DNA of 24,946 bases, from NCBI GenBank assembly GCA_964416425.1, contig CAYQEC010000032.1, forward strand, positions 1-24,946, given 5' to 3'. The DNA comes from CAYQEC01 sp964416425 (lineage in GTDB: Bacteria; Actinomycetota; Acidimicrobiia; Spongiisociales; UBA5794). The notes below the pieces were generated by a model. That model was not told where the DNA came from and did no database searches. It saw nothing but the letters and a program-made list of their open reading frames with translations. Shown in pieces: positions 6,819-16,300 of this stretch (its first letter is position 1; each line of letters starts with the position of its first letter). The translations under genes were made by a program, and so were the position numbers.

Positions 6819-9800
6819 GTGAGTAAGGAACGCGCCGCGCTCGATCGCATCGACGAGAAGGTCTTCTCGCTCGCCCGCAAGGGATACACGAGGCGCGAGG
6901 TCGACTCCTACCTCAGCGAGTTGGAGGCCGCGTTCCGGGAGCTCGAAGGCTTCTCACAACGAACCCAGCAGCGCCTCTCCGAGGTGGAGAACGAACTGCA
7001 CGCGGCCAAGTCGAACGAGGAGGCCTCGCTCGACAACGCCATGATTGCGGTCTTCGACGCCAAGGACCGCATCATCGAACGGGCCACCCGGCGGGCGGAG
7101 GAGATCGAAGCCGCCGCCAAGCGAGAAGCGGCCCGGATCCGTGCCACGACCGAGGTCCCGGTCACCATGGACGAGGCCTCCCGTCAGGCCGTCGAACATC
7201 TCGCCGAAGCCCGGTCGGAGGCGGACCGCATCATCGCCGAGGCTCGGGCCGAGGTCGTCACGATCCGGGAAGAGGCGTCGGGTGGGGAGACCCTGCCGGA
7301 TCGGTCGATCGAGCTCGAGCGAGAGCTCGCCCAGGCCACCGCCCAGGTGGTGATGCTGCGGGACCAGCTCACTCAGGAACAGGCCAGGGTCGAGGAATGG
7401 CGGCAAGCTGCAGAGGCGAATGCGGGAGATGGCCAGGACGCCGGACGCATCGCCGAACTCGAATCACGGCTCGAAGCTTCCCAGACCGAGGCCGGCGCTC
7501 TGAGTGAGCGGGTAGGCCAGCTTCAGGCCCGGCTCACCGACATGGAGGCGGCCGCGGCCGGGGGTTTCCCGGCGGAGGAGCTGGAGCGAGCCCGGGCCGA
7601 GGCCGACGAGCAACGGCGGGCCGTCGCCGTTGCCGAGCAGCGAGCTGTCGACGCCGAGCGCCAGCTCCGGGAGGCACGGCAGGAGGTTGAGCGACTCCGT
7701 GCCGAGGAGGTGCCCGCTCCCGATCTCGAGCGCTTGTTGCTGCTCGAGCAGGAGATGGAAGCGTCCCGCCGGGAAGCCGAAGAACTGAAGCGGTCACTCG
7801 AGGAGGAACGCCGCCGAACCTCCCCGGAGCCGGTGGACGAGTCCAGCTACGCCGAGGAGGCCCGTCGCGAGGCCGGCGAGATCGTCGCCCGCGCGCACCA
7901 GCAGGCCGAGGTCCTCATCGCCGACGTCGAGGCCCGGCTGGCGGAAGCCAAGAACCTGGAGGACCTTGGCCAGACGGCCCGCGCCGAGGCCGCCGCGATC
8001 AGGGCCCGCGCCGAGGCCGATGCCGCGAGGATCCGCGCCGACGCGGACGCGCTGCAATGGGAGATCGAGGCCAAGGCGTCGCGGGCGGCGCGGGAACTCA
8101 ACGTCAGCCGTATCGAGGCGCAGATGATCCAGGCCGAGGCGGAGGCGGAGGTCGCCCGGCTCCAGGGAGACGCCGAGACGGCCCGCCAGGAGATCGAGAA
8201 GCGCCAGGGAGAGCTCGCCGAACTCGATGCCCTGCGCAAGCAGCGCGCCGCCGAGGCGCAGGAGCTGGTCGAGAACGCCAGGCAGGGAGCCGAGGCGGAG
8301 CGGGAGCGAATCGTCGCAGCCGCCCAGGCCGAGTCGGAGAAGACCCGGGCCGGCGCCGAGGCCGAGGCGGCCGAGATCAGGTCCGCCGCCTCGGCGATCC
8401 GGGAAGAGGCCGAGCGCGACGCCGAGAAGACCAGAACCGAGAGCCAGGAGGCTGCCAACGCGACCCGGGAGGCGGCTCGGGTCGCCGCCGAAGACCTCAG
8501 GGCCGAGGCGGCCCAGACCCGTGACGAAGCCGAACGGGCGCTGGAGGAGGCCGAGGCGAAGGTGGCCAAGCGGGAGGCCAGGGCGAGATCGGTCCTCGAG
8601 GAGGCGCGCACCGAGGCGGACTCCGTGCGGGCCGAGGCGAGCACGGCGCTGTCGGAGGCCCGAGAAGGGGCCAACAACATCCGGGAAAGGGCTGAGGAGC
8701 AGGCCGAACGTATCCGGGCGGAGGCCGAGTCCTTCCGTGACGACGTGGCGGCGCTGCGGTCGCAGACCGAGGCCGACATGTCGGGGGCACACGAGGAAAT
8801 CGAGGAGCTCCACCTCGAAGCCGAGGCCCGCGCCGCACAGGTGATCGAGGCCGCCCGCGAGGAAGCCACCCGGATTCGGGACGCCGCCACCACCCTCACC
8901 AACCAGTCGGAGGAAGCCCGATCGGGGGCGCTGAGGGCGAAGCTGGCCGCCGAGAAGACCCTGGCCGAAGCCCGCGAAGAGGCCGAGGCGCTACGGCGCG
9001 AGGCCGGCGAGCAGGCAGCCAGGATCCTGCGCGAGGCCGAGGAATCGGCCGAAACCGTCGTCGAAGCCGCCGAGCAGGAACGCCTGGCCGTCCAGGCGGC
9101 CCAGGAGGAAGTGGCCGGTCTGCGGCGAGACGCCGAGCATCGGGCCGCGGCCGTCACCGCCGAGGCCGATCAGCAGCTGGCCGCGGCGCGTGACAATCAG
9201 GCGCTGCTCGCCGGGGCAGAGGAACGGGCCGCCCAGCTCATCGAGGAAGCCAAGGCCGAAGCGGCCGCCATCGTCCAGCAGGCGTCCGCCGCGGCGGAGG
9301 GCAAGGCGGTGAGCGCGGAAGAGATCGAGTCGATGCGCCGGGAGGCGGAACACCGGCTGACGGAGGTCGAGGCGCATCAGCGGGAGGTCTCGGAGGCTCG
9401 TATCAACGCCGGCTCCATCATGGCCGCAGCCGAGGAGCGGGCCCTGGAGGTGCGGCGGGTCGCCGAGCAGGAGGCCCAGGAGATGATCGACGCCGCCCGG
9501 GCGGAAGCAGCGGCGATCGATGCCCGCGCCGAGGAACTCGCCGACCGGGAGCGCCGGCTCGCCACCGAGGCGGCTGTGACCGAGCAGGCCCGTGTCGAGG
9601 CCAACGAGCTGATTGAGAGTGCTCGCACCGCCGCCGAAGCGATTCAAGACGCCGCGCGCGGTGACGCCGAGCGGGCCCTGCGCGCCGCCGATGCCATGGC
9701 CACCGATCTGCGCGAGGAGGCGATGCGGCTCCTGGCGCAGGCTGAGCAGGAGAAGGGCCACGTGGAGAACCGGGGAGACGACGCCGAGGCGGAGGACCCC

Positions 9801-10612
9801 GCCGAGCCGGAGACCGAGGAGCGGACGCTGGCGGAGCGGGTGGCGGCGGAGCGGGCCGCGCTACAGGCCGAGGTGGACGAGGAAGAGACGATCCTGGCGG
9901 AGCGGGTGGCGGCGGAACGGGCCGCGCGGGAGGTCGAGCCGGAGGCCGAGCCGGAGGCCGAGGAGCGGACGCTGGCGGAGCGGGTGGCGGCGGAACGGGC
10001 CGNNNNNNNNNNNNNNNNNNNNNNNNNNNNNNNNNNNNNNNNNNNNNNNNNNNNNNNNNNNNNNNNNNNNNNNNNNNNNNNNNNNNNNNNNNNNNNNNNN
10101 NNGAGCCGGAGGCCGAGGAGCGGACGCTGGCGGAGCGGGTGGCGGCGGAACGGGCCGCGCGGGAGGTCGAGCCGGAGGCCGAGCCGGAGGCCGAGGAGCG
10201 GACGCTGGCGGAGCGGGTGGCGGCGGAACGGGCCGGGCTGCAGGCCGAGGTGGACGAGCAAGAGAAGACCCTGGCCGAGCGGGTGGCGGACGAACGAGCC
10301 GCCGCCGAGCGGATCCTCGCGGAGCATTCACTCGCCGACCGGGTCGCGGCGGAGCGTTCCGCCGCTCACCACGAAGACGGGGAGTCTCAGGCCCCGGAGC
10401 GGAGCCTGTCCGAACGGCTGGCGGCCGAAGCTGAACAGGACGAGGAAGCCGGGGACCGACTCGAGTCCGCCAACGGTGAGGACGACGACGGCAAGCGGTC
10501 ACGGTACGCCCGCCGCTCCGCCAAGCTGCCCCGGATCGGCAAGGAATCCGGCGGATCGGTGTTCTCGAGCCTCTCCGGCCTCCGCAAGTCGCGTGGCGAC
10601 AGAAAGCGTTGA
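6819..10612 (+). CDS. Giant DivIVA/Scy-like coiled-coil protein, interrupted by assembly gap
   Basis: Residues ~10-40 form a DivIVA N-terminal domain (IDEKVFSLARKGYTRREVD, then SYL), which in actinobacteria binds curved membrane at poles and septa. The next ~950 residues are unbroken Ala/Glu/Arg coiled coil with no membrane segment, containing long stretches with 11-residue spacing such as AREEAEALRRE followed by AGEQAARILRE. Then come acidic repeats built on LAERVAAERA (from 9816), a variable acidic stretch, and a basic tail ending SGLRKSRGDRKR. The frame changes across the 100-N gap (10003-10102), so the N count cannot be the true length; the real stop is TGA 10610-10612. With the shortest repeat-consistent gap the protein has at least 1,238 residues. 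Size and layout resemble Streptomyces Scy, a polarity scaffold, but orthology is inferred. The start is GTG 6819, right after a possible promoter. Confidence 0.8.
9816..10255 (+). repeat. 78-bp in-frame tandem repeat array (26-residue unit) spanning the gap
   Basis: The unit encodes EERTLAERVAAERAAREV then EPEAEPEA (26 residues, 78 bp). A complete copy is at 10115-10192, the next copy (from 10193) diverges partway, a partial copy at 9960-10002 is identical to the first 43 bases of 10115-10192, and an 81-bp variant lies at 9879-9959. Degenerate LAERVA-ER copies continue beyond both sides. The array is interrupted by the N run, so the real copy number is unknown. Confidence 0.88.
10003..10102. 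other. Assembly gap (100 N)
   Basis: Exactly 100 N, a usual placeholder for a gap of unknown size. Flanking reading frames require a true length of 2 modulo 3. If only perfect 78-bp units are missing, the length is 23 plus a multiple of 78. Confidence 0.97.
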
Positions 10613-10684
10613 TGCGCCCGGCCGTACCGACGACTCATCCCGGCGCCCGCGGCGAGACGGGCCCCTACCGAGCATCTGCGGGGT

Positions 10685-10714
10685 TTGGCGGTGCTCCCGA
10701 CCGGTCGATACCAT
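10685..10714 (+). promoter_or_regulatory. Possible promoter for sat-cysC (TTGGCG-18-TACCAT)
   Basis: TTGGCG (10685-10690) and TACCAT (10709-10714) are 18 bases apart. Transcription would begin near 10721, about 70 bases before GTG 10790. It lies in the 177-bp spacer after the coiled-coil gene, which otherwise shows nothing recognisable besides the AAGGAG at 10775-10780. Confidence 0.4.
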
Positions 10715-10789
10715 GTCGGGACGGGCGCGGGAGTAGGGCCTGCGCCGTGACCGTGGCTCTCCCCTGAGACCAGCAAGGAGTTCAGCGCC

Positions 10790-12523
10790 GTGCCCGACAG
10801 CCTCATCGAGCCCCATGGGGGCGAACTCGTCGACCTCGTCGTCGGCGCCGAGCGCGGCGAGGAGCTCCGGATCGAATCTCGCGACTGGCCATCGTGGGAC
10901 CTGACCGAACGCCAGCTCTGCGATCTCGAGCTGCTACTCAACGGGTCTTTTTCGCCACTGCGCGGCTTCCTCACCCGAGATGACTACGAGGCGGTGTGCG
11001 CCGACATGCGGCTCACCGGCGGGACCCTGTGGCCGATGCCGGTGATGCTGGACGTCACCGCGGAGCTGGCCGAGGGCCTCACGACCGGTGACACCCTCGC
11101 CCTGCGTGATCCCGAAGGGGTGATGCTCGCCACCATCCACGTCGAGGACCTATGGCAGCCGGATCACCGCGCCGAAGCCGAAGCGGTGTTCGGGACCAGC
11201 AATCCGGAGCATCCCGGGGTGGCGTTCCTGCTGGAACAGGCACACCCGTACTACGTCGGGGGGCGGGTCGAGGGCGTGCAACTTCCGGTGCACTACGACT
11301 TCCGTCTGCTGCGCAAAACGCCGGCGGAGACCCGCGCCGAGTTCGCCCGGCTCGGATGGCGCCAAGTGGTCGCCTTCCAGACCCGCAACCCGATGCACCG
11401 GGCTCACGTCGAACTCACCCGCCGGGCCGCCGCCGAGACCGAGGCGAACCTGCTCATCCACCCGGTGGTCGGGTTGACCAAGCCGGGCGACGTCGACCAC
11501 TACACCCGGGTGCGGGCCTACGAGGCAGTCATCGACCGCTACCCCCACAACACGGCCCAGATCGCCCTCCTCAACCTGGCGATGCGCATGGGGGGGCCGC
11601 GGGAGGCGGTATGGCACGCCATCATCCGCAAGAACCACGGATGCACCCACCTCATCGTGGGTCGGGACCACGCCGGGCCCGGCAGCGACTCGCAAGGCAA
11701 CCCCTTCTACGGCCCATATGAGGCCCAGGAGCTCGTCACCGAGTACGAGGAGGAGCTCGGGGTCACCATGGTGCCGTTCAGGATGATGGTGTACGTCGAG
11801 GACCGCGACAGCTACCTGCCGGTGGACGAAGTCCCGGACGGGGCGCGGACGCTCAGCATCTCCGGCACCGACCTGCGCGACCGGCTGGCGGCGGGCACCG
11901 AGATCCCCGAGTGGTTCTCCTATCCCGAGGTGGCCAAGGAGCTGCGCCGGACCCACCCACCCCGCGCCAAGCAGGGTCTCACCGTGTTCTTCACCGGGCT
12001 GTCGGGCTCCGGCAAGTCGACCGTCGCCAACGCCCTGCTCGTCAAGCTGCTGGAGATGGGAGGCCGGCCGGTGACCCTGCTCGACGGTGACATTGTCCGC
12101 AAGAACCTCTCCTCCGAGCTGGGGTTCTCCAAGGAGCACCGGGACCTCAACATCCTGCGCATCGGCTTCGTGGCGTCCGAGATCACCAAGAACGGCGGCA
12201 TCGCCATCTGCGCCCCGATCGCCCCCTACGACACGGTCCGCAAGCAGAACCGGGCGCTCATCGAGCCGCTCGGCGGCTACATCCTGGTTCATGTCGCCAC
12301 TCCGCTCGAGGTGTGCGAGCAGCGGGACCGCAAGGGCCTGTACGCCAAGGCCCGGGCGGGGATCATCAAGGAGTTCACCGGCATCTCGGACCCGTACGAG
12401 GAGCCGGACGACGCCGACCTCGTCATCGACACCACCAACACGAGCCCGGACGAGGCGGCCAACGCCGTGATCCTCCACCTCGAGCACCTCGGCTACGTCA
12501 CCGGGGACGGCGCCGAGTCGTGA
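10790..12523 (+). CDS. sat-cysC: Bifunctional sulfate adenylyltransferase / adenylylsulfate kinase
   Basis: The N-terminal ~390 residues are an ATP sulfurylase, making APS from sulfate and ATP, with QTRNPMHRAH (197-206) and GRDHAGPG (291-298). The C-terminal ~180 residues are an APS kinase, making PAPS, with P-loop GLSGSGKST (403-411), LLDGD, and ISDPYEEP near the end. The total of 577 residues matches Sat-CysC fusions in this domain order. Both modules keep their main motifs, so both activities are expected. The start is GTG 10790, with AAGGAG (10775-10780) nine bases upstream. The stop TGA overlaps the GTG of the next gene (GTGA, 4 bases), so translation is likely coupled to the CysQ-like phosphatase that removes PAP. 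The PAPS could feed cysteine synthesis or sulfation; no reductase or sulfotransferase is in the window. Confidence 0.95.
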   Translation: MPDSLIEPHGGELVDLVVGAERGEELRIESRDWPSWDLTERQLCDLELLLNGSFSPLRGFLTRDDYEAVCADMRLTGGTLWPMPVMLDVTAELAEGLTTGDTLALRDPEGVMLATIHVEDLWQPDHRAEAEAVFGTSNPEHPGVAFLLEQAHPYYVGGRVEGVQLPVHYDFRLLRKTPAETRAEFARLGWRQVVAFQTRNPMHRAHVELTRRAAAETEANLLIHPVVGLTKPGDVDHYTRVRAYEAVIDRYPHNTAQIALLNLAMRMGGPREAVWHAIIRKNHGCTHLIVGRDHAGPGSDSQGNPFYGPYEAQELVTEYEEELGVTMVPFRMMVYVEDRDSYLPVDEVPDGARTLSISGTDLRDRLAAGTEIPEWFSYPEVAKELRRTHPPRAKQGLTVFFTGLSGSGKSTVANALLVKLLEMGGRPVTLLDGDIVRKNLSSELGFSKEHRDLNILRIGFVASEITKNGGIAICAPIAPYDTVRKQNRALIEPLGGYILVHVATPLEVCEQRDRKGLYAKARAGIIKEFTGISDPYEEPDDADLVIDTTNTSPDEAANAVILHLEHLGYVTGDGAES

Positions 12524-13317
12524 CCACCGAGCACCGGGTCACCGACCCGGACGACCTGTCCCGCATCCGCACCGCCCTCGATGTGGCGGAGGCGGTGCTG
12601 GCGCCGTTCACCCCGGGAGCGATCGAGGCTCGCATGAAGCAGGGTGACGATCCGGTCACCGCCGCCGACCTGGCGGTCGACGCCGCCCTCCGCGAGTCGC
12701 TGCCGCGTCCCGGTGAAGGGTGGCTCTCGGAGGAGACCGCCGACGACGCCTCCCGTCTCTCCTGCGAGCGGGTGTGGGTGGTCGACCCGGTGGACGGCAC
12801 CCGCGAGTTCGTCGCCGGGATCCCGGAGTGGGGCGTGTCGGTCGGGCTGGTCGTCGGCGGGAAGCCGGTGGCCGGCGGCATCCTCAACCCGACGGCGGGT
12901 CTCCGCATCGTGGGCTCGGTCGACGACGGGGTGATCGTGAACGGGGAGCCGGCACGGACGACGGCGCGAACCGACCTACGCGGGGCGGTGGTGTTCGCCT
13001 CCCGTAGCGAGGTGAAGCGGGGGGAGTGGGATCGATTCTTCGCCACCGAGATCTCGGTGCGGACGATGGGGTCGGCGGCCTTCAAGCTGGCTTCGGTGGC
13101 AGCCGGTTGGGGCGACGCCACCTGGACGCTGGTTCCGAAACACGAGTGGGACGTGGCAGGCGGGGCGGCCCTGGTGCTCGCCGGCGGCGGCGCCGTCTTC
13201 GGTCCCGACGGCGAGGAGATCTTCTTCAACCAGGCCAATCCGAAGCTGACCGGGTTCGTGGCGGTCGCCGGCGGCTTGGCCGACCCGGTGAAGGCGTTTC
13301 TGAAGTCGTTCCGCTGA
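12520..13317 (+). CDS. cysQ: 3'(2'),5'-bisphosphate nucleotidase (CysQ-like inositol monophosphatase family)
   Basis: This is a 265-residue Mg-dependent phosphatase of the inositol monophosphatase fold. Metal ligands are visible in WLSEE (E71 region), in DPVDGT (D89 and D92, residues 89-94) and in EWDVAGGAA (D211). CysQ hydrolyses PAP to AMP and phosphate, relieving inhibition of PAPS-using enzymes, and can also lower PAPS. The family alone could equally mean inositol-phosphate or fructose-bisphosphatase activity; the choice rests on the 4-base GTGA overlap with the fused sulfurylase/APS kinase. Start GTG 12520 is taken because of this overlap. An imperfect hairpin follows the stop. Confidence 0.87.
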   Translation: MTTEHRVTDPDDLSRIRTALDVAEAVLAPFTPGAIEARMKQGDDPVTAADLAVDAALRESLPRPGEGWLSEETADDASRLSCERVWVVDPVDGTREFVAGIPEWGVSVGLVVGGKPVAGGILNPTAGLRIVGSVDDGVIVNGEPARTTARTDLRGAVVFASRSEVKRGEWDRFFATEISVRTMGSAAFKLASVAAGWGDATWTLVPKHEWDVAGGAALVLAGGGAVFGPDGEEIFFNQANPKLTGFVAVAGGLADPVKAFLKSFR

Positions 13318-13319
13318 GA

Positions 13320-13344
13320 GAGCACCCCCGGGACCGGGGGGCTC
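13320..13344 (+). terminator. Hairpin after cysQ
   Basis: GAGC-A-CCCCC pairs with GGGGGGCTC with a single bulged A and a short loop, three bases after the stop at 13317. It probably ends the sat-cysC/cysQ transcript, although no T-run follows. Confidence 0.55.
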
Positions 13345-13345
13345 G

Positions 13346-13374
13346 TTGTCGTATCCTTCCTCCTGGCCCACAAT
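13346..13374 (+). promoter_or_regulatory. Promoter TTGTCG-17-CACAAT for the propeller-like protein
   Basis: TTGTCG (13346-13351) and CACAAT (13369-13374) have the ideal 17-base spacer. The -10 box ends six bases before ATG 13381, so the message would be leaderless. No Shine-Dalgarno precedes the ATG. This is the best-formed example of that arrangement in the window. Confidence 0.55.
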
Positions 13375-13380
13375 GTGCCC

Positions 13381-16300
13381 ATGGGCAGGCGTGAGGGACC
13401 GCGTGGCGGAGGCAACGACACGGGTGCGGTGCGCGCCCTGCCCCCCACCCCGGACGCAGGAGCCCGACCGCCTCGTGCATCTCGCCCCCCATGGCTGGCA
13501 TCGGGGGCGGTACTGCTGGCGGCCGTGGCCGCGGTGGCCGTGGTCGCCGTCAGCAGCGACTCCGCACCCCCGACGACCAGCAGCACCACGACGTCGATCC
13601 CCGATGAGGCGGCACCACCGGAGGGTGACGTGGTCGTGCTGGAAACCGACGTCCCGAGGGACCCGGACATCGAGTGGACTCCATGGCTTTCCCCCGGGCA
13701 GGTTGACACGGTCGCGGTCGTGGAGTCGACGGTGACCGCGGCCGGGTCGTTCACGGGGTCGGCAGCCATCTGGACCTGGGACCCGGTCGTCGGCTGGCAG
13801 ACCGTTCCGGACATCGACCCGGGCATCGCGAGTTCCCGGGTGCAAGTGCTGGTTTCGATCGGTTCCGGGGAGGCGCTGGCCCTCGGCGCGGTGGGCAACG
13901 ACGTCGCCGTGTGGGAATCGGCGTCCTCCACCGAGTGGGAGTACCTCGGCGAGGAAGAGGCCCTGCCAGGAGTCCAGGTGACTGACGCCGCGTGGGGTCC
14001 GGCCGGCCTCGTCGTCCTTGGCTACCAGGTCAGCGACGACGGGATGGCCACCGAGCAGGGGATCTGGCTGCAGGGCCACGACGGCGCCTGGTCCTCCGTC
14101 CCGATCCCGCTGGATCCGCGCGCCGCCTTCGTTCTCCGGTCGGTGACCTCCACCGAGGACGGGTACGTCATCGGCGGCTCCTTCGTCAGTGAGGTGGAGC
14201 CCGACGGGAGGCACTACCGTCCCGTCGTGCTCACGTCGGGCGACGGAGTGACCTGGGACGTGGTGGGCGCGGGCTCGTCGGCGTTGCTTCCTTTCGACAT
14301 GGAGGGCGCCATCATCGACGTGGCCGGGTCGCCGGAAGGGCCGATCGCGGTCGGCCTCGCCGGTGGGGGGAACAGATTCCGTCCCGCGGTGTGGCGCTCC
14401 AGCGATGGCGAGGCCTGGTACCGGGTCGGAGTCGACGATGCCGCCTTCGATCTGGCGCCGATCGAGGTCGAGGTACGAGCGACGACGATCGGCGGTGACG
14501 GAACGACCGCGACCCTGGCGATCGGCCACGACGAGGTGCAGGTTGGGGTCGACACCCGCATCCACGGGCTCGGCCTCGACGCCGTGGTGACCGCCATCCT
14601 CTCCGACCGCGTCGTCCTCGACGTGTCGGGAGAGACGGAGCGTATCTCGGTCGGCGCGACGGCGAGCTTCGAGCGCAACAGCTACCTGTCCGCGGTCGCC
14701 GTGTCAGGCGACCGGCTGGTGGCGGTCGGCAGCGTAAGTGGCGATCCGGCAGCGTGGTCGTCGGCCGACGGGGGAGCCAGCTGGCAGGTGTCGGCGCTCC
14801 CGGTCGAACAGCCCGATCCGGCATCGAGTGTCAGAGGTACCGCCTTCGCCGTGGCGATGGTGGGCTCCGACGTCGTCGCAGTGTCGAGCGATGTCGACGG
14901 CGGCAGCCGGATCACCCACGGCGTGTGGCGACGATCGAGCGGAGTCACCGACGTCTCCACCGCGGCCACCATCGACCGCCTGCCACGGTTCCTCGCTGCC
15001 GTCGCCTCGGGCGACGGGGACGCGGCCGCCGGTCTGCTCGGTGCCGACCTCCCGGAGACTGGGGAGTTCAGCTTGCCCACCCTGGGCGGCATCGCCCTCG
15101 ACTGGCGGGACGACACCACCGGTGGCGTCGACCGGGCCGCGGTGGCCGACAGCGCCGCCTACCTGGCTGCCCTCGACACCGACGTCGTGGTCGAGGGCTG
15201 CGCGGTGCAGCTCGGTCCGGGCGACGTCGAGGTGGTCCCGGTGACGTGCACCTACCGGGCGTCGTCGGCCCTACTGTCTCTGCTCGGGGTCGAGCAGGAG
15301 CAGGGGACGGTCACGGCCCGGGTGGGCGCCGACGGGATCATGTCGGTGGCGACCCGGGAGGCCGAGTCGACCGACGCCTGGCTCTCCCTGGCCGAGTGGG
15401 CGGCCGACTTCGACCGGTCGGAGTTCCTCGACGTCGTGGGCTCCATCGGCGCCAACGGCCGATGGCAGCTCGCCCCCACCATCACCCAGACGGCGGCGCA
15501 ACGCCATCTCGCCCTCGCGGCGCGCTTCGCCGCCGTCACGATCGAACCGGGCACGTCCGTTGCGGCCGAGACGGGGGCGGGAACCGTCGAGTTCAGCTGG
15601 CCGGAGATCCCCGACGTGTCCGGGCCACTCATGTGGGCCGGCGATCGCTACGTCACCGCCGGCCAGGATGCCGCCGGCACGCTCTCTCTCTTTGAATCCA
15701 CCGACGGGCTGGAGTGGTCGTCCGGCTCGCTCCCGGCAGGGGCGAGCTGGATCGAGGGCGTGGTGGAGATCGGTGGGAGCCGCGTCGCTCTGGGTCGCCG
15801 AGGTGCCGGACCGGCGGTGTGGGTGCAATCGGGCGGCGCATGGTCTCTCGCCGACGGTATCCCCGATTTGACGTGGAACGATCCGTCGGTGGAGCCGGTG
15901 GTCGGCCAGATCGTGGCGTATCGAGGCGACGCCTACGTGCTGGCGTTCGGGTGGGAAGGCGCCGACGGGAGCACGACGGTCCAGATCTGGCGGATTGGCG
16001 CCGACGGCTCGTGTACGGTTTTTGACATCTCGGCTGCCGTTCCGGACGCCTACTTCACCGATCGCGGCCTCCTGGCCTCCGAGGACGGCCTGTTCCTTAT
16101 CACCGGGGCAACGGCGTCGACCACGTCGATCTGGAGGTCGAGCGACGGTGAGCACTGGGACGAGGTGACCGCCGACCTCGGGTCGGGAGGCGACAACGGC
16201 GTCATCCTCCTCGACATCGAGGCGACTGCGAGCGGCTTCGTCGCCATCGCCGATCCGATCGGCGTCGGATGGGAGTCGGTCGGGGGTGGTCGCCACGGCG

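Noticed and set aside
5096..6889. 597-codon minus-strand frame opposite pckA
   Set aside because: It is antisense to a gene with clear PEPCK motifs, and its composition is that of an out-of-frame translation.
7847..9157. 436-codon Ser/Ala-rich minus-strand frame within the coiled-coil gene
   Set aside because: The complement of repeated Ala/Glu/Arg codons gives long Ser/Ala/Arg frames automatically; there is no start signal or motif.
9960..10192. CRISPR array
   Set aside because: The repeats are 78 bp, directly adjacent, in frame and protein-coding, with no spacers or cas genes.
6717..10736. Continuous 1339-codon frame reading through the N run
   Set aside because: The part after the gap is in the wrong frame (Arg/Pro-rich nonsense); the sensible repeats and basic tail continue in another frame to 10612. 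Bases 6717-6818 also lack a start signal and DivIVA homology.
13226..13501. Short frames around the cysQ end and the next gene's start as small genes
   Set aside because: They overlap two supported genes and a terminator/promoter region and show no ribosome site or motif.
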